From contig JAUWYN010000019.1 in assembly GCA_030615805.1 (NCBI GenBank), positions 1-15,979 on the forward strand: 15,979 nt of DNA, in the 5' to 3' direction. The notes below the pieces were generated by a model. That model made no database searches and was not told the origin of the DNA. It saw only the letters and a list, made by a program, of their open reading frames with translations. Origin of the DNA: Hadesarchaea archaeon. GTDB lineage: Archaea > Hadarchaeota > Hadarchaeia > Hadarchaeales > Hadarchaeaceae. Position numbers and translations under genes: made by a program. Position 1 is the stretch's first letter, and the number at the start of each line of letters is the position of its first letter. Below are positions 3,201 through 10,305 of this stretch, piece by piece.

Positions 3201-4784
3201 ATGGCAAATAAAGAAAAAAATGCCAAGGGCCTTTTTGCGCCCAGCGTCCTGAGGCTCTCCGATCTCCCATTTCTCCAAGCGATGGGGGAGATTGAGGACG
3301 GCCACCTCCACTTGATAAAAAGTCCGAAAGGCTACACTTTGAAGACACCGGTTTCCATCCCGCTCGATAAAATCTTGGCGCTCGGACAAAAGGGGTTGGC
3401 CGAATACATCATAAAGAGCTTATCATCTCAACGCCCGGTCCTGATCCCGTTCGTTTTGGAGAATCGAAGTGTGGTCGAATTGGCCAAGTACTTTTTGCGC
3501 TATTGCTCTGGCAGCTCGGGCTCGCTTTACGGTTATGTGGACAGAATCTGGCGCTATTGTAGGCGGGCTGGGGTGGCTCCAGACGGACTAATGGCGGACG
3601 TGAAGGATGGGAACGGAATACCAAACCCTGAGAGAGTCAATATCCACACGAAAGCGCTGGAGGACTACATGGCCGAGCTCCAGGATAGCGGACTCTCGCC
3701 AGGCAGGGTAACGAATTACGCCAAGGCTGTTAAGACCCTCTACCGGATTAGCGGGGTTTCCATCGTCCTGCCGTACCCCCTAGGCCGTAAAACCGTTGTG
3801 AAGGATCGTGCCCCGACGCCCGAGGAGCTTTTCAGGCTTCTCGATTTTGCGGATCTGAGGGAAAGGGTGATCATCTCGATGCTAGCGCTGGGAAGTTTTC
3901 GGGAGGGCACCTTAGTCAAGTTGCGATACCGACATGTCAAGCACGACTTGGAAGCGGGGGTTATCCCGGTCCATATTCACATCGAATCCGAGATCACAAA
4001 GGGGAGATACCACGACTATGACACGTTTCTTGGCGCGGAGGCCGTGGAGTTTCTAAAATTCTACTTGGACGACCGACGCAAGGGTTCACCCGATGGAAAA
4101 ATCCCGCCCGAGGAAATTCACGATGACTCCCCGCTCATAAGGGACACGCGGTTCAAAAGCCCTAGGCCGATAGGTGAAAAACAGATTTACAAGTTGATCC
4201 ACAATCTCTATTTCAAGGCCGGGTTGCTAGCGCCAACTACAAGAGGCTATGAGCTGAAGGTTCACTCGCTTCGGAAGTTTTTCAAAACCCAACTTATGTC
4301 CTTAGGCGTACAACCGGACTACATCGACTATATGATGGGACACACGATCGACACTTATCATGACATCCAGATGAAGGGCGTCGAATTTCTCCGCTCGATC
4401 TACGCCGCGAAAGGTTTCAGCATCAGGCCCAAGCCGCGAGTGTCGAAGGTTGAACAACTGCGGGAATTTTGCCAGTATCTAGGATTTGACCCTGCGAAGA
4501 TTTTGGCGAAGGAGGCGTTTGCGGAGCCCCACAGGGTTTACGTGTCCCCCCAAGAGTTCGAAAACCACCAAGCCCAAGTGCTGAGTTCGGCAATCAAGGA
4601 AGGGATCAAGCAAGAGATCATAGGGGAAATTCTACCATTTCTTGAGTCCCCCGAAATTCGCCGCTGGAGTGGTGGGCCCGCGGGGATTCGAACCCCGGAC
4701 CTTAACCGGCGTTTAGCTCCCGGTGGCTGCCCAACTGGTTATCAGCCGAGCGCTCCAGCCAAGCTGAGCTACGGGCCCCATTAA
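3198..4784 (+). CDS. Tyrosine-family integrase overlapping tRNA-Ile
   Basis: This is a site-specific tyrosine recombinase that would integrate and excise the element. The SAM-like N-terminal core-binding domain covers roughly residues 80-195 of the longest frame (numbered from GTG 3183). The catalytic domain follows: Arg240 (GSFREGTLVKL), Lys273 (ITKGRYHDY), His361-X2-Arg364 (HSLRKFF), His387 (MMGHTID) and the nucleophile, Tyr392 (TYHDIQ) or Tyr407 (SIYAA). The conserved stretch after the box (GFSIRPKPRVSKVEQLREF) is seen in archaeal integrases. Residues from about 497 to the end are encoded antisense to tRNA-Ile and end in a stop six bases past the tRNA 5' end. The tail is therefore an integration product rather than native protein, and the circular form probably encodes a different C-terminus. 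GTG 3183 and ATG 3201 are alternative starts. Confidence 0.88.
   Translation: MMANKEKNAKGLFAPSVLRLSDLPFLQAMGEIEDGHLHLIKSPKGYTLKTPVSIPLDKILALGQKGLAEYIIKSLSSQRPVLIPFVLENRSVVELAKYFLRYCSGSSGSLYGYVDRIWRYCRRAGVAPDGLMADVKDGNGIPNPERVNIHTKALEDYMAELQDSGLSPGRVTNYAKAVKTLYRISGVSIVLPYPLGRKTVVKDRAPTPEELFRLLDFADLRERVIISMLALGSFREGTLVKLRYRHVKHDLEAGVIPVHIHIESEITKGRYHDYDTFLGAEAVEFLKFYLDDRRKGSPDGKIPPEEIHDDSPLIRDTRFKSPRPIGEKQIYKLIHNLYFKAGLLAPTTRGYELKVHSLRKFFKTQLMSLGVQPDYIDYMMGHTIDTYHDIQMKGVEFLRSIYAAKGFSIRPKPRVSKVEQLREFCQYLGFDPAKILAKEAFAEPHRVYVSPQEFENHQAQVLSSAIKEGIKQEIIGEILPFLESPEIRRWSGGPAGIRTPDLNRRLAPGGCPTGYQPSAPAKLSYGPH
4673..4778 (-). tRNA. tRNA-Ile(GAU), interrupted by one clear and one probable intron
   Basis: Minus strand: acceptor GGGCCCG (4772-4778) pairs with CGGGCCC (4674-4680), discriminator A, and CCA is encoded at 4670-4672. 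The D-stem is GCTC/GAGC and the T-arm CGGGG-TTCGAAT-CCCCG. The anticodon stem CTCGG carries loop CTGATA. A 15-nt intron (4725-4739) then interrupts at position 37/38 before A-CCGGG. It folds as bulge-helix-bulge: CTGA/GCAG central helix (one A-G mismatch), bulges TAA and CCA, inner CC/GG. What follows would be a 21-nt variable loop. Removing about 16 nt (near 4702-4717) restores a normal AGGTC loop and a 75-nt mature tRNA, so a second intron of 14-16 nt is likely, though its bulge-helix-bulge is weak. A TATA-like element lies near 4801-4808. Confidence 0.85.
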
Positions 4785-4800
4785 GGACTTGACCACGTCG

Positions 4801-4825
4801 CTTAAATTTCTTCTGAGAAATTAAG
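4801..4825. terminator. AT-rich hairpin between the zinc-ribbon gene and tRNA-Ile
   Basis: CTTAA and TTTCT (4801-4811, one bulged A) pair with AGAAA and TTAAG (4816-4825) around loop TCTG. It lies 45 bases past the stop of the minus-strand zinc-ribbon gene and could end that transcript; it also overlaps the TATA-like element of the tRNA. The function is inferred. Confidence 0.35.
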
Positions 4826-4869
4826 AAAGCTATCGCTAGCCAACAAGAACAGCCCCAGAACCTGCCCAT

Positions 4870-5058
4870 CTAAAAGCGCGGTGGGCCTCTTCTCTCTGAT
4901 CGGTGTTTCTGGAAGCAGTCCCTACAATAAATAGGTCTGCCCTCGGTCGGCTTGAAGGGAACCTCGCACTCCTTGCCACAATCGGAGCATGTCGCCTTGA
5001 ACATCTCGCGAGGACCGAAGTCTCTTCTGCCGCCGCCGAACCTTCCGCCGTATGCCAT
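4870..5058 (-). CDS. CxxC...CxxC zinc-ribbon protein with Arg/Gly tails, 62 aa
   Basis: The product starts MAYGGRFGGGRRDFGPREMF, an Arg/Gly-rich lead. The zinc site reads CSDCGKECEVPFKPTEGRP then YCRDC: two CxxC knuckles about 17 residues apart. The end, QKHRSERRGPPRF, is basic. This matches a widespread family of small archaeal zinc-ribbon proteins with RG-rich flanks, generally thought to bind nucleic acid; no biochemical role is firmly known to me. GGAGTG eight bases before the ATG supports the start. The 5' leader may be long: the only obvious TATA box (ATTTAAAT near 5176-5183) is about 120 bases upstream. Confidence 0.85.
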   Translation of the reverse strand: MAYGGRFGGGRRDFGPREMFKATCSDCGKECEVPFKPTEGRPIYCRDCFQKHRSERRGPPRF

Positions 5059-5231
5059 TTTTCTAACACTCCTTTTTTTCTCTCGGACACAACTCGAAGA
5101 AACGTCCTGAACTGTTTCTCTGACAAGCTTTTCCTTAGAAAAGCCCGTTGTGCCCTTATTGCAGTGGGTTGGGTGATTTAAATACTACACTGTTGCCTTC
5201 TACCGAAAGAATGTTCAAGTAGGAAGAGTAG

Positions 5232-5238
5232 TTTTAAG
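5232..5238 (+). promoter_or_regulatory. Promoter of tRNA-Ala
   Basis: TTTTAAG lies about 26 bases upstream of the tRNA 5' end, the usual archaeal TATA-box distance for a tRNA gene. Confidence 0.5.
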
Positions 5239-5261
5239 CTCGGCGCCGAAAAATAACTTGG

Positions 5262-5346
5262 GGGCCGGTGGCGAAGTGGTATCGCGCTCGCTTCGCATGG
5301 TAACCGAAATAGCGAGAGGGCGCGGGTTCGAGTCCCGCCCGGTCCA
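5262..5346 (+). tRNA. tRNA-Ala(CGC) with a 13-nt intron
   Basis: Acceptor GGGCCGG pairs with CCGGTCC, giving the G3-U70 wobble that marks alanine tRNAs; discriminator A is at 5346 and CCA is encoded at 5347-5349. D-stem GCGA/TCGC, anticodon stem CTCGC/GCGAG, T-arm GCGGG-TTCGAGT-CCCGC. The loop holds anticodon CGC and an intron at 5298-5310 (position 37/38). The splice motif is a textbook bulge-helix-bulge: central TTCG/CGAA, bulges CAT and ATA, inner GG/CC. Mature length is 72 nt plus CCA. The next gene begins 18 bases after the CCA. Confidence 0.95.
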
Positions 5347-5367
5347 CCACTAAAAAGGAGGCTGGCA

Positions 5368-5595
5368 ATGCAAGCAATCGTGTACATTCGTACTGACCCG
5401 GGACAGGCGCTGGCGCTCTTGGACGAAGTTAAAAAGCTCCCAGGAGTCAAATTTGCCGCTGCGACCGCGGGAAGATTCGATATCGTGGCGCGAATCGAGG
5501 CCGCAGACCTGAAGGCACTTGGTGATGCCGTCGTGGGCAAGATCCAAGGTATCTCTGGGATCAGGTACACGGAGACCTCGCTTATCGTCGCTTAA
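5368..5595 (+). CDS. Stand-alone AsnC/Lrp ligand-binding (RAM) domain protein
   Basis: The 75-residue product is a single RAM domain (AsnC_trans_reg) without the usual HTH. It begins MQAIVYIRTDPGQALALLDE, continues with the typical GRFDIVARIEAADLKALGDA and ends in a strand, RYTETSLIVA. The beta-alpha-beta-beta-alpha-beta order and the length fit the archaeal stand-alone family. These form dimers or higher rings, bind amino acids in related proteins, and may modulate full-length Lrp regulators by mixed assembly; that role is family knowledge, not shown here. AAGGAGG (5354-5360) seven bases before the ATG fixes the start. It probably shares a transcript with tRNA-Ala. Confidence 0.88.
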   Translation: MQAIVYIRTDPGQALALLDEVKKLPGVKFAAATAGRFDIVARIEAADLKALGDAVVGKIQGISGIRYTETSLIVA

Positions 5596-5617
5596 GCGAG
5601 TTTTATGAAGGGCAAGG

Positions 5618-5660
5618 GTTAAGGCTCAGAGGGTCAGCTTGGCGGCCCTAACTTAAAAAA
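5618..5660. terminator. Possible terminator after the RAM-domain gene
   Basis: GTTAAGGC (5618-5625) can pair with GCCCTAAC (5645-5652) at seven of eight positions, followed by an AT-rich TTAAAAAA. The loop is long, so support is weak. Confidence 0.25.
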
Positions 5661-5737
5661 CTAGATTAGTCCCCGCTAGGAGCACGCTAAAAAGTTAACC
5701 CTACTTTGTTTGGACAGGTTTATTTTTCCCACCGCAA

Positions 5738-6526
5738 ATGAAAATTGGCGATCCCGTGATCGAACTCGTATTTCTGGGGTGTGGTGGGGGACGCTACCAG
5801 ACCGTCGACCAGCACTTCAAGACCGGGGGCTTCCGCTTGCACGCGGGGGCCAAAATACACGTCGACCCCGGGCCCGGAGCTCTCTTGCTTTCCCACCAGC
5901 ACAATCTAGACCCGCTCGCCCTTGACTGCGTCGTGGCCACCCACTGCCATCCCGACCACTACTGCGACGCCGAAGTGCTGATTGAAGCGATGACTCAGCA
6001 CATGACCCGCAAGCGAGGCGTGCTCATAGGGAGCGAGAGCGTGCTCAAAGGTGTGGGAAAATTTGGCCCCGCGATCTCGCGCTTCCATCAGGGAAAGCCG
6101 GAGAAGGTCGTCTGCCTCCGAGCTGGCGAAAGTTACGAGCTCGGTGATATAAAGCTCGAGGCGACACCGACCCAACATAGCGACCCCACGACGTTCGGGC
6201 TGAAGATTCGCTCGCAAGGGGGTATCATAGGCTACACCAACGACACGCAGTACTTTGATGAACTCGCAAAGCAATTCAAAGGCAGCCGAGTTCTAATAGT
6301 AAATGTCACGCGCCCGCTGACGATGCGAATCCCGTGGCACCTCTGCTCTGACGATCTCATCGCGCTCCTGAAGCAAGTAAAGCCAGAACTCGCGGTGATG
6401 GTCCACATGGGTATGCTTTTCTTAAAACATTCACCGGAGAAGGAGGCGACGCGGATTAAAGCTGCAACCGGTGTGGAAACGGTACCGGGCTACGCGGGAC
6501 TAGTGTTGACCTTGACAAAGAAGTGA
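5738..6526 (+). CDS. Metallo-beta-lactamase-fold hydrolase, 262 aa
   Basis: The strand VIELVFLGCGGG opens the fold. Residues 69-74 are HCHPDH, the HxHxDH metal motif, preceded by DCVVAT. Further likely ligands are His147 (TPTQHSD), Asp169 (YTNDTQYF) and His223 (MVHMGM), which together suit a two-metal site. HVDPGPGALL at 41-50 is the typical early Asp-containing strand. The length fits a cytosolic single-domain enzyme without RNase Z or CPSF extensions. Substrate is unknown; RNase Z-like or lactonase activity cannot be claimed. The start is uncertain: no SD precedes the ATG, and a TATA-like GTTTATTTT (5718-5726) is too close, so GTG at 5756 (VIELVFLG) may be the true, nearly leaderless start. 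It lies alone between the RAM gene and valS, in the same orientation. Confidence 0.85.
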   Translation: MKIGDPVIELVFLGCGGGRYQTVDQHFKTGGFRLHAGAKIHVDPGPGALLLSHQHNLDPLALDCVVATHCHPDHYCDAEVLIEAMTQHMTRKRGVLIGSESVLKGVGKFGPAISRFHQGKPEKVVCLRAGESYELGDIKLEATPTQHSDPTTFGLKIRSQGGIIGYTNDTQYFDELAKQFKGSRVLIVNVTRPLTMRIPWHLCSDDLIALLKQVKPELAVMVHMGMLFLKHSPEKEATRIKAATGVETVPGYAGLVLTLTKK

Positions 6527-6615
6527 AATTCAAGCACCCAACCAAGCAACCTAGTTTGGAAGCTTTTGTGCGATCGCCTCCAGAGCGCATCGTTGGGGCG
6601 GAATAGCCGAATTGC

Positions 6616-6622
6616 TTTATAT
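6616..6622 (+). promoter_or_regulatory. Promoter of valS
   Basis: TTTATAT is a TATA box whose expected transcript start (about 6641-6645) falls just before the SD AAAGGAGAG (6662-6670) that leads to GTG 6677. Confidence 0.6.
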
Positions 6623-6676
6623 CGTTCGACTTAGATTTTGATGAGGCTGTCGAGAAAAGCCAAAGGAGAGTATCAA

Positions 6677-9352
6677 GTGGAAGTGTCAAAGGACTACGAC
6701 CCGCTCAAAATCGAACCCAAGTGGCAGGAGCGATGGGAAGAGTTAGACGTCTATCGCTTTGATCGCGAGGACAAAAAAAAGCCGACTTACGTTATTGATA
6801 CTCCACCTCCATATCCGTCGGGCGAGTTTCACATGGGCACGGCGCTGAACTGGACCTACTTCGATATCGTTGCTCGCTACAAGCGAATGCGCGGCTTCAA
6901 CGTGCTGTTCCCGCAGGGGTGGGACTGCCACGGTTTGCCGACTGAAGTTCAAGTCGAAAAGAGCTACGGGATTCGCAAGGGTGACCTCCCGCCGGAAAAA
7001 TTCCGCGGGCTCTGCGTCAAGCTCACCGAGGAGAACATCAAACACATGCGCAAGGAGATGAACTCGCTTGGCTTTTCAATTGATTGGTCTACCGAGTACC
7101 GGACGATGGACCCAGACTACTACAGGCGAACCCAGCTATCCTTCGTGCAGCTCTACAAGCGTGATTTGATCTATCGGGGTGAGCACCCTGTCAATTGGTG
7201 CCCGCGATGCGAAACCGCGATCGCTGATGCCGAAGTCGAATACGAAGATCGAGAGGCGATGCTAAGCTACATCAAGTTCAAGCTCCACGGCGAGAACGAG
7301 TACCTCACCATCGCTACCACCCGACCTGAGTATCTCCCCGCATGCGTGGTCGTGGCGGTTTACCCTGGAGACAAGCGCTACAAAAAACATGTCGGGAAAA
7401 AGCTTGAGGTGCCCCCATTCGGCCAAGTCGTCGGGCTCATCGAGGATCACGAGGTCGACCCCGAGTTCGGCACGGGGGTGGTGATGGTCTGCACCTTCGG
7501 CGATAAAACCGATGTGCGCTGGGTGAAGCGCCACAAACTACCCGTGGTCAAGCTCATCGATGAAAAGGGGAAGATGAGCGAGGCAGCTGACAAGTACGCT
7601 GGACTGACGCTTGAGGAGTGCAAGCGCGCGATCGTCGACGACCTCCGCAAGGCAGGCCTGCTCGTGAAACAGGAGAAGCTGACTCAAAGCGTCGGGGCGT
7701 GCTGGCGATGCGAGACCCCCGTTGAGATCCTGACGAAGCCGCAGTGGTTCATGCGCGTGCTAGATTTGAAGGACAAGGTGATCGAGGGGGCCAAGCGAGT
7801 TCGTTGGGTTCCCGAGCACATGCGACGGAGGTTGATCGACTGGGCCGAATCGATGGACTGGGACTGGGTAATCTCGAGGCAGCGGATCTTCGCGACCCCG
7901 ATTCCGGCCTGGTACTGCACGAGCTGTAGGGAGCCGGTCGTCGCCGAGGAGAGACAGCTCCCCGTGAACCCCGCGAAGGTTAAACCACCGGTCGAGCGAT
8001 GCCCGAAATGCGGCGGCGAAAGCTTTGAACCCGAGCAAGATGTGCTCGACACTTGGATGGATAGCTCGATAACGATTGCTGTCCATGCCGGCTGGCCCGA
8101 GCTCGATCGACGCCTTTTCCCAGCGGACCTCCAGCCCAATGGGACCGACATCATCCGCACATGGGATTATTACCTGCTCGTCCGGCACCTAGCGCTGCTG
8201 GGCGAGGCGCCCTATCGCACGGTGCTCATCAACGGCATGGTCTTTGGTGAGGACGGGCGAAAGATGTCGAAGTCGCTCGGCAACTACGTCGACACGACCG
8301 TCGCGCGGGGCAAGTACGGTACCGATGCCCTACGTCAGTGGGCGGCGATAGGTGCCTCCACGGGTTCTGACATACCTTTCAGCTGGAAGGACGTCGACTT
8401 CGGCTACCGATTTATGCGCAAGTTCTGGAACGCCGCACGTTTCGCCGGACCTCACCTGAATGCAAGAATTGCGGGGCTCGACCCGAAGAAGCTCAAGTTC
8501 AGGCCCGTTGACCGCTGGATCCTGAGTCGCCTCAACCGCCTGATCGAGCAGGTCACGGGCTGGCTCGAGGACTTCCAATTCAACCACGCGCTCGGTGCGA
8601 TTCAGACCTTCGTGTGGCATGAGCTCTGCGACATGTACATCGAGGAAGTCAAGCACCGCCTCTACGGCGACGATCCCACTTCCGACGCCGCACGCTACGC
8701 GCTTTACCACGTTATGCTGACCGCCGCCAAATTGCTCGCCCCCTTCACGCCGCACTTCTCCGAGGAGGTTTACCAGACCCACTTCGCCAAGGATCACCCG
8801 TACCCAAGCGTTCACGTCTTAAGCTGGCCCGAAGTAAACAAGAAGTTTATAGATGAATCGGCCGAGCGAGCCGGCGAACTCACAAACCTTATCATAGGCG
8901 CCCTCCGGCAGTTCAAGTCCGAGCGCAAGATGGCGCTGAGCAGGGAGCTCCCATCGGTCGAAATTTATGCTTCCAGTAGGGAGGTTGCGAAGCGGCTCAA
9001 AGAGGTGGGGGACGACATCGCCGGCACCATGCGCGTGGGCAAGCTCAGCATCAAGGTTGGCGAGCCCAAGCTGACCGAGCGCGTGCTTGCGGTCGAACCC
9101 GAACTGGCGAAGCTAGGGCCGCGCCTACGGGCAGACGTGAAGCTAATCGTGCAAGCCTTGCGCGAGGCTAAGCCGGAGGATCTCGCGAAGCGGCTGGTCA
9201 AGGGGAAGCTCAAGCTCCGTGCGGGCGGAAAGCGATTCGAACTCGCATTCGAAGATGTGAGGGTGATAAAAGAAACCGTGAGCGCCGGGCGTAAGGTCGA
9301 GGTCATCGACATCCAAAAGCCTGCGCTAACCCTTCTAATTACATCTTCATGA
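6677..9352 (+). CDS. valS: Valyl-tRNA synthetase
   Basis: This class I aminoacyl-tRNA synthetase charges tRNA-Val and clears mischarged threonine. From GTG 6677 it has 891 residues, normal for archaea. The active site opens with PPPYPSGEFHMGTALNW (HIGH-type motif HMGT near 52-55), then FPQGWDCHGLPTE. Next come the zinc-type knuckle VNWCPRCETAIADAEVEYED and the editing domain (TTRPEYLPACVVVAVYPGD to FGTGVVMVCTFGDKTDV). Further cysteine pairs are CWRCETP and CTSCREP/CPKCGGE. KMSKS is at about 529-533 (DGRKMSKSLGNY), followed by the helical anticodon-binding domain and a C-terminal extension. DCHGLPTE and the HMG motif fit archaeal ValRS rather than IleRS or LeuRS. The start is placed by SD AAAGGAGAG; ATG 6641 would be an almost leaderless alternative. 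It converges on the small zinc-ribbon gene with a 7-bp gap. Confidence 0.95.
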   Translation: MEVSKDYDPLKIEPKWQERWEELDVYRFDREDKKKPTYVIDTPPPYPSGEFHMGTALNWTYFDIVARYKRMRGFNVLFPQGWDCHGLPTEVQVEKSYGIRKGDLPPEKFRGLCVKLTEENIKHMRKEMNSLGFSIDWSTEYRTMDPDYYRRTQLSFVQLYKRDLIYRGEHPVNWCPRCETAIADAEVEYEDREAMLSYIKFKLHGENEYLTIATTRPEYLPACVVVAVYPGDKRYKKHVGKKLEVPPFGQVVGLIEDHEVDPEFGTGVVMVCTFGDKTDVRWVKRHKLPVVKLIDEKGKMSEAADKYAGLTLEECKRAIVDDLRKAGLLVKQEKLTQSVGACWRCETPVEILTKPQWFMRVLDLKDKVIEGAKRVRWVPEHMRRRLIDWAESMDWDWVISRQRIFATPIPAWYCTSCREPVVAEERQLPVNPAKVKPPVERCPKCGGESFEPEQDVLDTWMDSSITIAVHAGWPELDRRLFPADLQPNGTDIIRTWDYYLLVRHLALLGEAPYRTVLINGMVFGEDGRKMSKSLGNYVDTTVARGKYGTDALRQWAAIGASTGSDIPFSWKDVDFGYRFMRKFWNAARFAGPHLNARIAGLDPKKLKFRPVDRWILSRLNRLIEQVTGWLEDFQFNHALGAIQTFVWHELCDMYIEEVKHRLYGDDPTSDAARYALYHVMLTAAKLLAPFTPHFSEEVYQTHFAKDHPYPSVHVLSWPEVNKKFIDESAERAGELTNLIIGALRQFKSERKMALSRELPSVEIYASSREVAKRLKEVGDDIAGTMRVGKLSIKVGEPKLTERVLAVEPELAKLGPRLRADVKLIVQALREAKPEDLAKRLVKGKLKLRAGGKRFELAFEDVRVIKETVSAGRKVEVIDIQKPALTLLITSS

Positions 9353-9359
9353 GGCGGGC

Positions 9360-9545
9360 CTACAAGAAAGATGCAGCTATGATCAGCACGAAGAGCGCGA
9401 CGAAAATCACCATCATGATCAACCTGCTACGTGCCATGCGTTTCTGTTGTTTCTTGAAGATGTCCTCGCATGAAGGTGAGCAGAAAAATTTATCGGGCTC
9501 AACCGCCTTCCCGCAAACAACGCAATGTTTATGGTCCTCTGGCAT
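9360..9545 (-). CDS. Zinc-ribbon membrane protein (DUF2116-like), 61 aa
   Basis: The product starts MPEDHKHCVVCGKAVEPDKF and continues FCSPSCEDIFKKQQKRMARS, with a Cys-X2-Cys / Cys-X3-Cys zinc site close to the N-terminus. It ends in one hydrophobic helix, LIMMVIFVALFVLIIAASFL, preceded by positive charges, so the zinc head should face the cytoplasm. This is the layout of archaeal DUF2116-type Zn-ribbon tail-anchored proteins; function is unknown to me. The ATG lies four bases after the pyrH stop, so the two genes are probably one transcript. A longer frame from 9575 would overlap pyrH and is not preferred. Confidence 0.85.
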   Translation of the reverse strand: MPEDHKHCVVCGKAVEPDKFFCSPSCEDIFKKQQKRMARSRLIMMVIFVALFVLIIAASFL

Positions 9546-9549
9546 TTTA

Positions 9550-10236
9550 TCATCCGGGCACAATCGTGGTACCACTATGCTTCGCTCCCCTTAAAATCTC
9601 CGGTAAGCGTTTGATCTCGTGCCTCCCTAGCACAAGCGTTCGGATACCCGTCCGCTGGATGAGCTTCGCGCCCACGGGGTCGATGACCATGTTGATTCCG
9701 GGTTCCATTTTTTTGACCGCCACCAGCTTCATGAGCTTCTGCACGGTCATCACCTCGAGCTTCTTCGCCCTTGGGTCGAGTTTGGGATCAGCTGTATAGA
9801 CTCCACTCACATCCGTGAAGAAAACCAGAAGTTCGGACTTGCTCGAGCTGGCCAACATCGCGGCGACCGCATCGGTGGTCTGGCCGGGCATTGTGCCACC
9901 CATCACGGGCACCTTGCCCCTAAGCGTCGCCCTGATCGCCGCTTCAAATGTAGTAAAGGGTTCCCGCTCCGTGAGATCGCCGAGGGCAGCAATCAGCAGG
10001 CGGGCGTTTAAACGCGTGACATCTATGCCTATGAGGTCGCAGTGGGTGCTTGAGGCCTTCAGTTTTCGTGCCGCCTTGATGTACTTGCGCGAAGGCCCAC
10101 CCCCGCCGGTGATGACGAGAATTTCATGCTTTCGCGACTTGAGCGCACGGAGCATCTGAGCTATCTCTCGAATGCAGCCCACGTCAGGCTCATCCGGCGC
10201 CAGGATCGAGCCACCAAAGCAAAGCGTTACGCGCAT
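9550..10236 (-). CDS. pyrH: UMP kinase, archaeal type
   Basis: This amino acid kinase-fold enzyme phosphorylates UMP to UDP with ATP in pyrimidine synthesis. At 228 residues it has archaeal PyrH length. MRVTLCFGGSILAPDEPDV holds the Gly-rich phosphate loop, VITGGGGPSRKYIKAARKL the second Gly-rich motif, and DLIGIDVTRLNARLLIAALG the UMP-binding helix region. MGGTMPGQTTDAVAAMLA and TDVSGVYTADPKLDPRAK complete the nucleotide site, and INMVIDPVGAKLIQRTGIRT ends the fold. The frame runs further upstream to 10896, but that part is antisense to aRF1 and is not protein-like, so ATG 10236 is the start. No strong SD is visible; a short or leaderless mRNA is likely. It is divergent from aRF1 and followed by the zinc-ribbon membrane gene. 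Confidence 0.93.
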   Translation of the reverse strand: MRVTLCFGGSILAPDEPDVGCIREIAQMLRALKSRKHEILVITGGGGPSRKYIKAARKLKASSTHCDLIGIDVTRLNARLLIAALGDLTEREPFTTFEAAIRATLRGKVPVMGGTMPGQTTDAVAAMLASSSKSELLVFFTDVSGVYTADPKLDPRAKKLEVMTVQKLMKLVAVKKMEPGINMVIDPVGAKLIQRTGIRTLVLGRHEIKRLPEILRGAKHSGTTIVPG

Positions 10237-10305
10237 CCTATCGCCAAAATAAGTTCGGCGCCATGTTATTAACGCTCGCGGTTGAAATCTATGATGGTGA
10301 TGCGA

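Noticed and set aside
3133..3389. Upstream extension of the RHH frame and an overlapping 86-codon frame
   Set aside because: They lie antisense to the integrase N-terminus; a TATA box and operator sit between this region and the RHH ATG.
4673..4784. C-terminal ~37 residues of the integrase as native protein
   Set aside because: They are the antisense translation of a tRNA (GIRTPDL pattern), a well-known artefact; kept in the coordinates only because no earlier stop exists.
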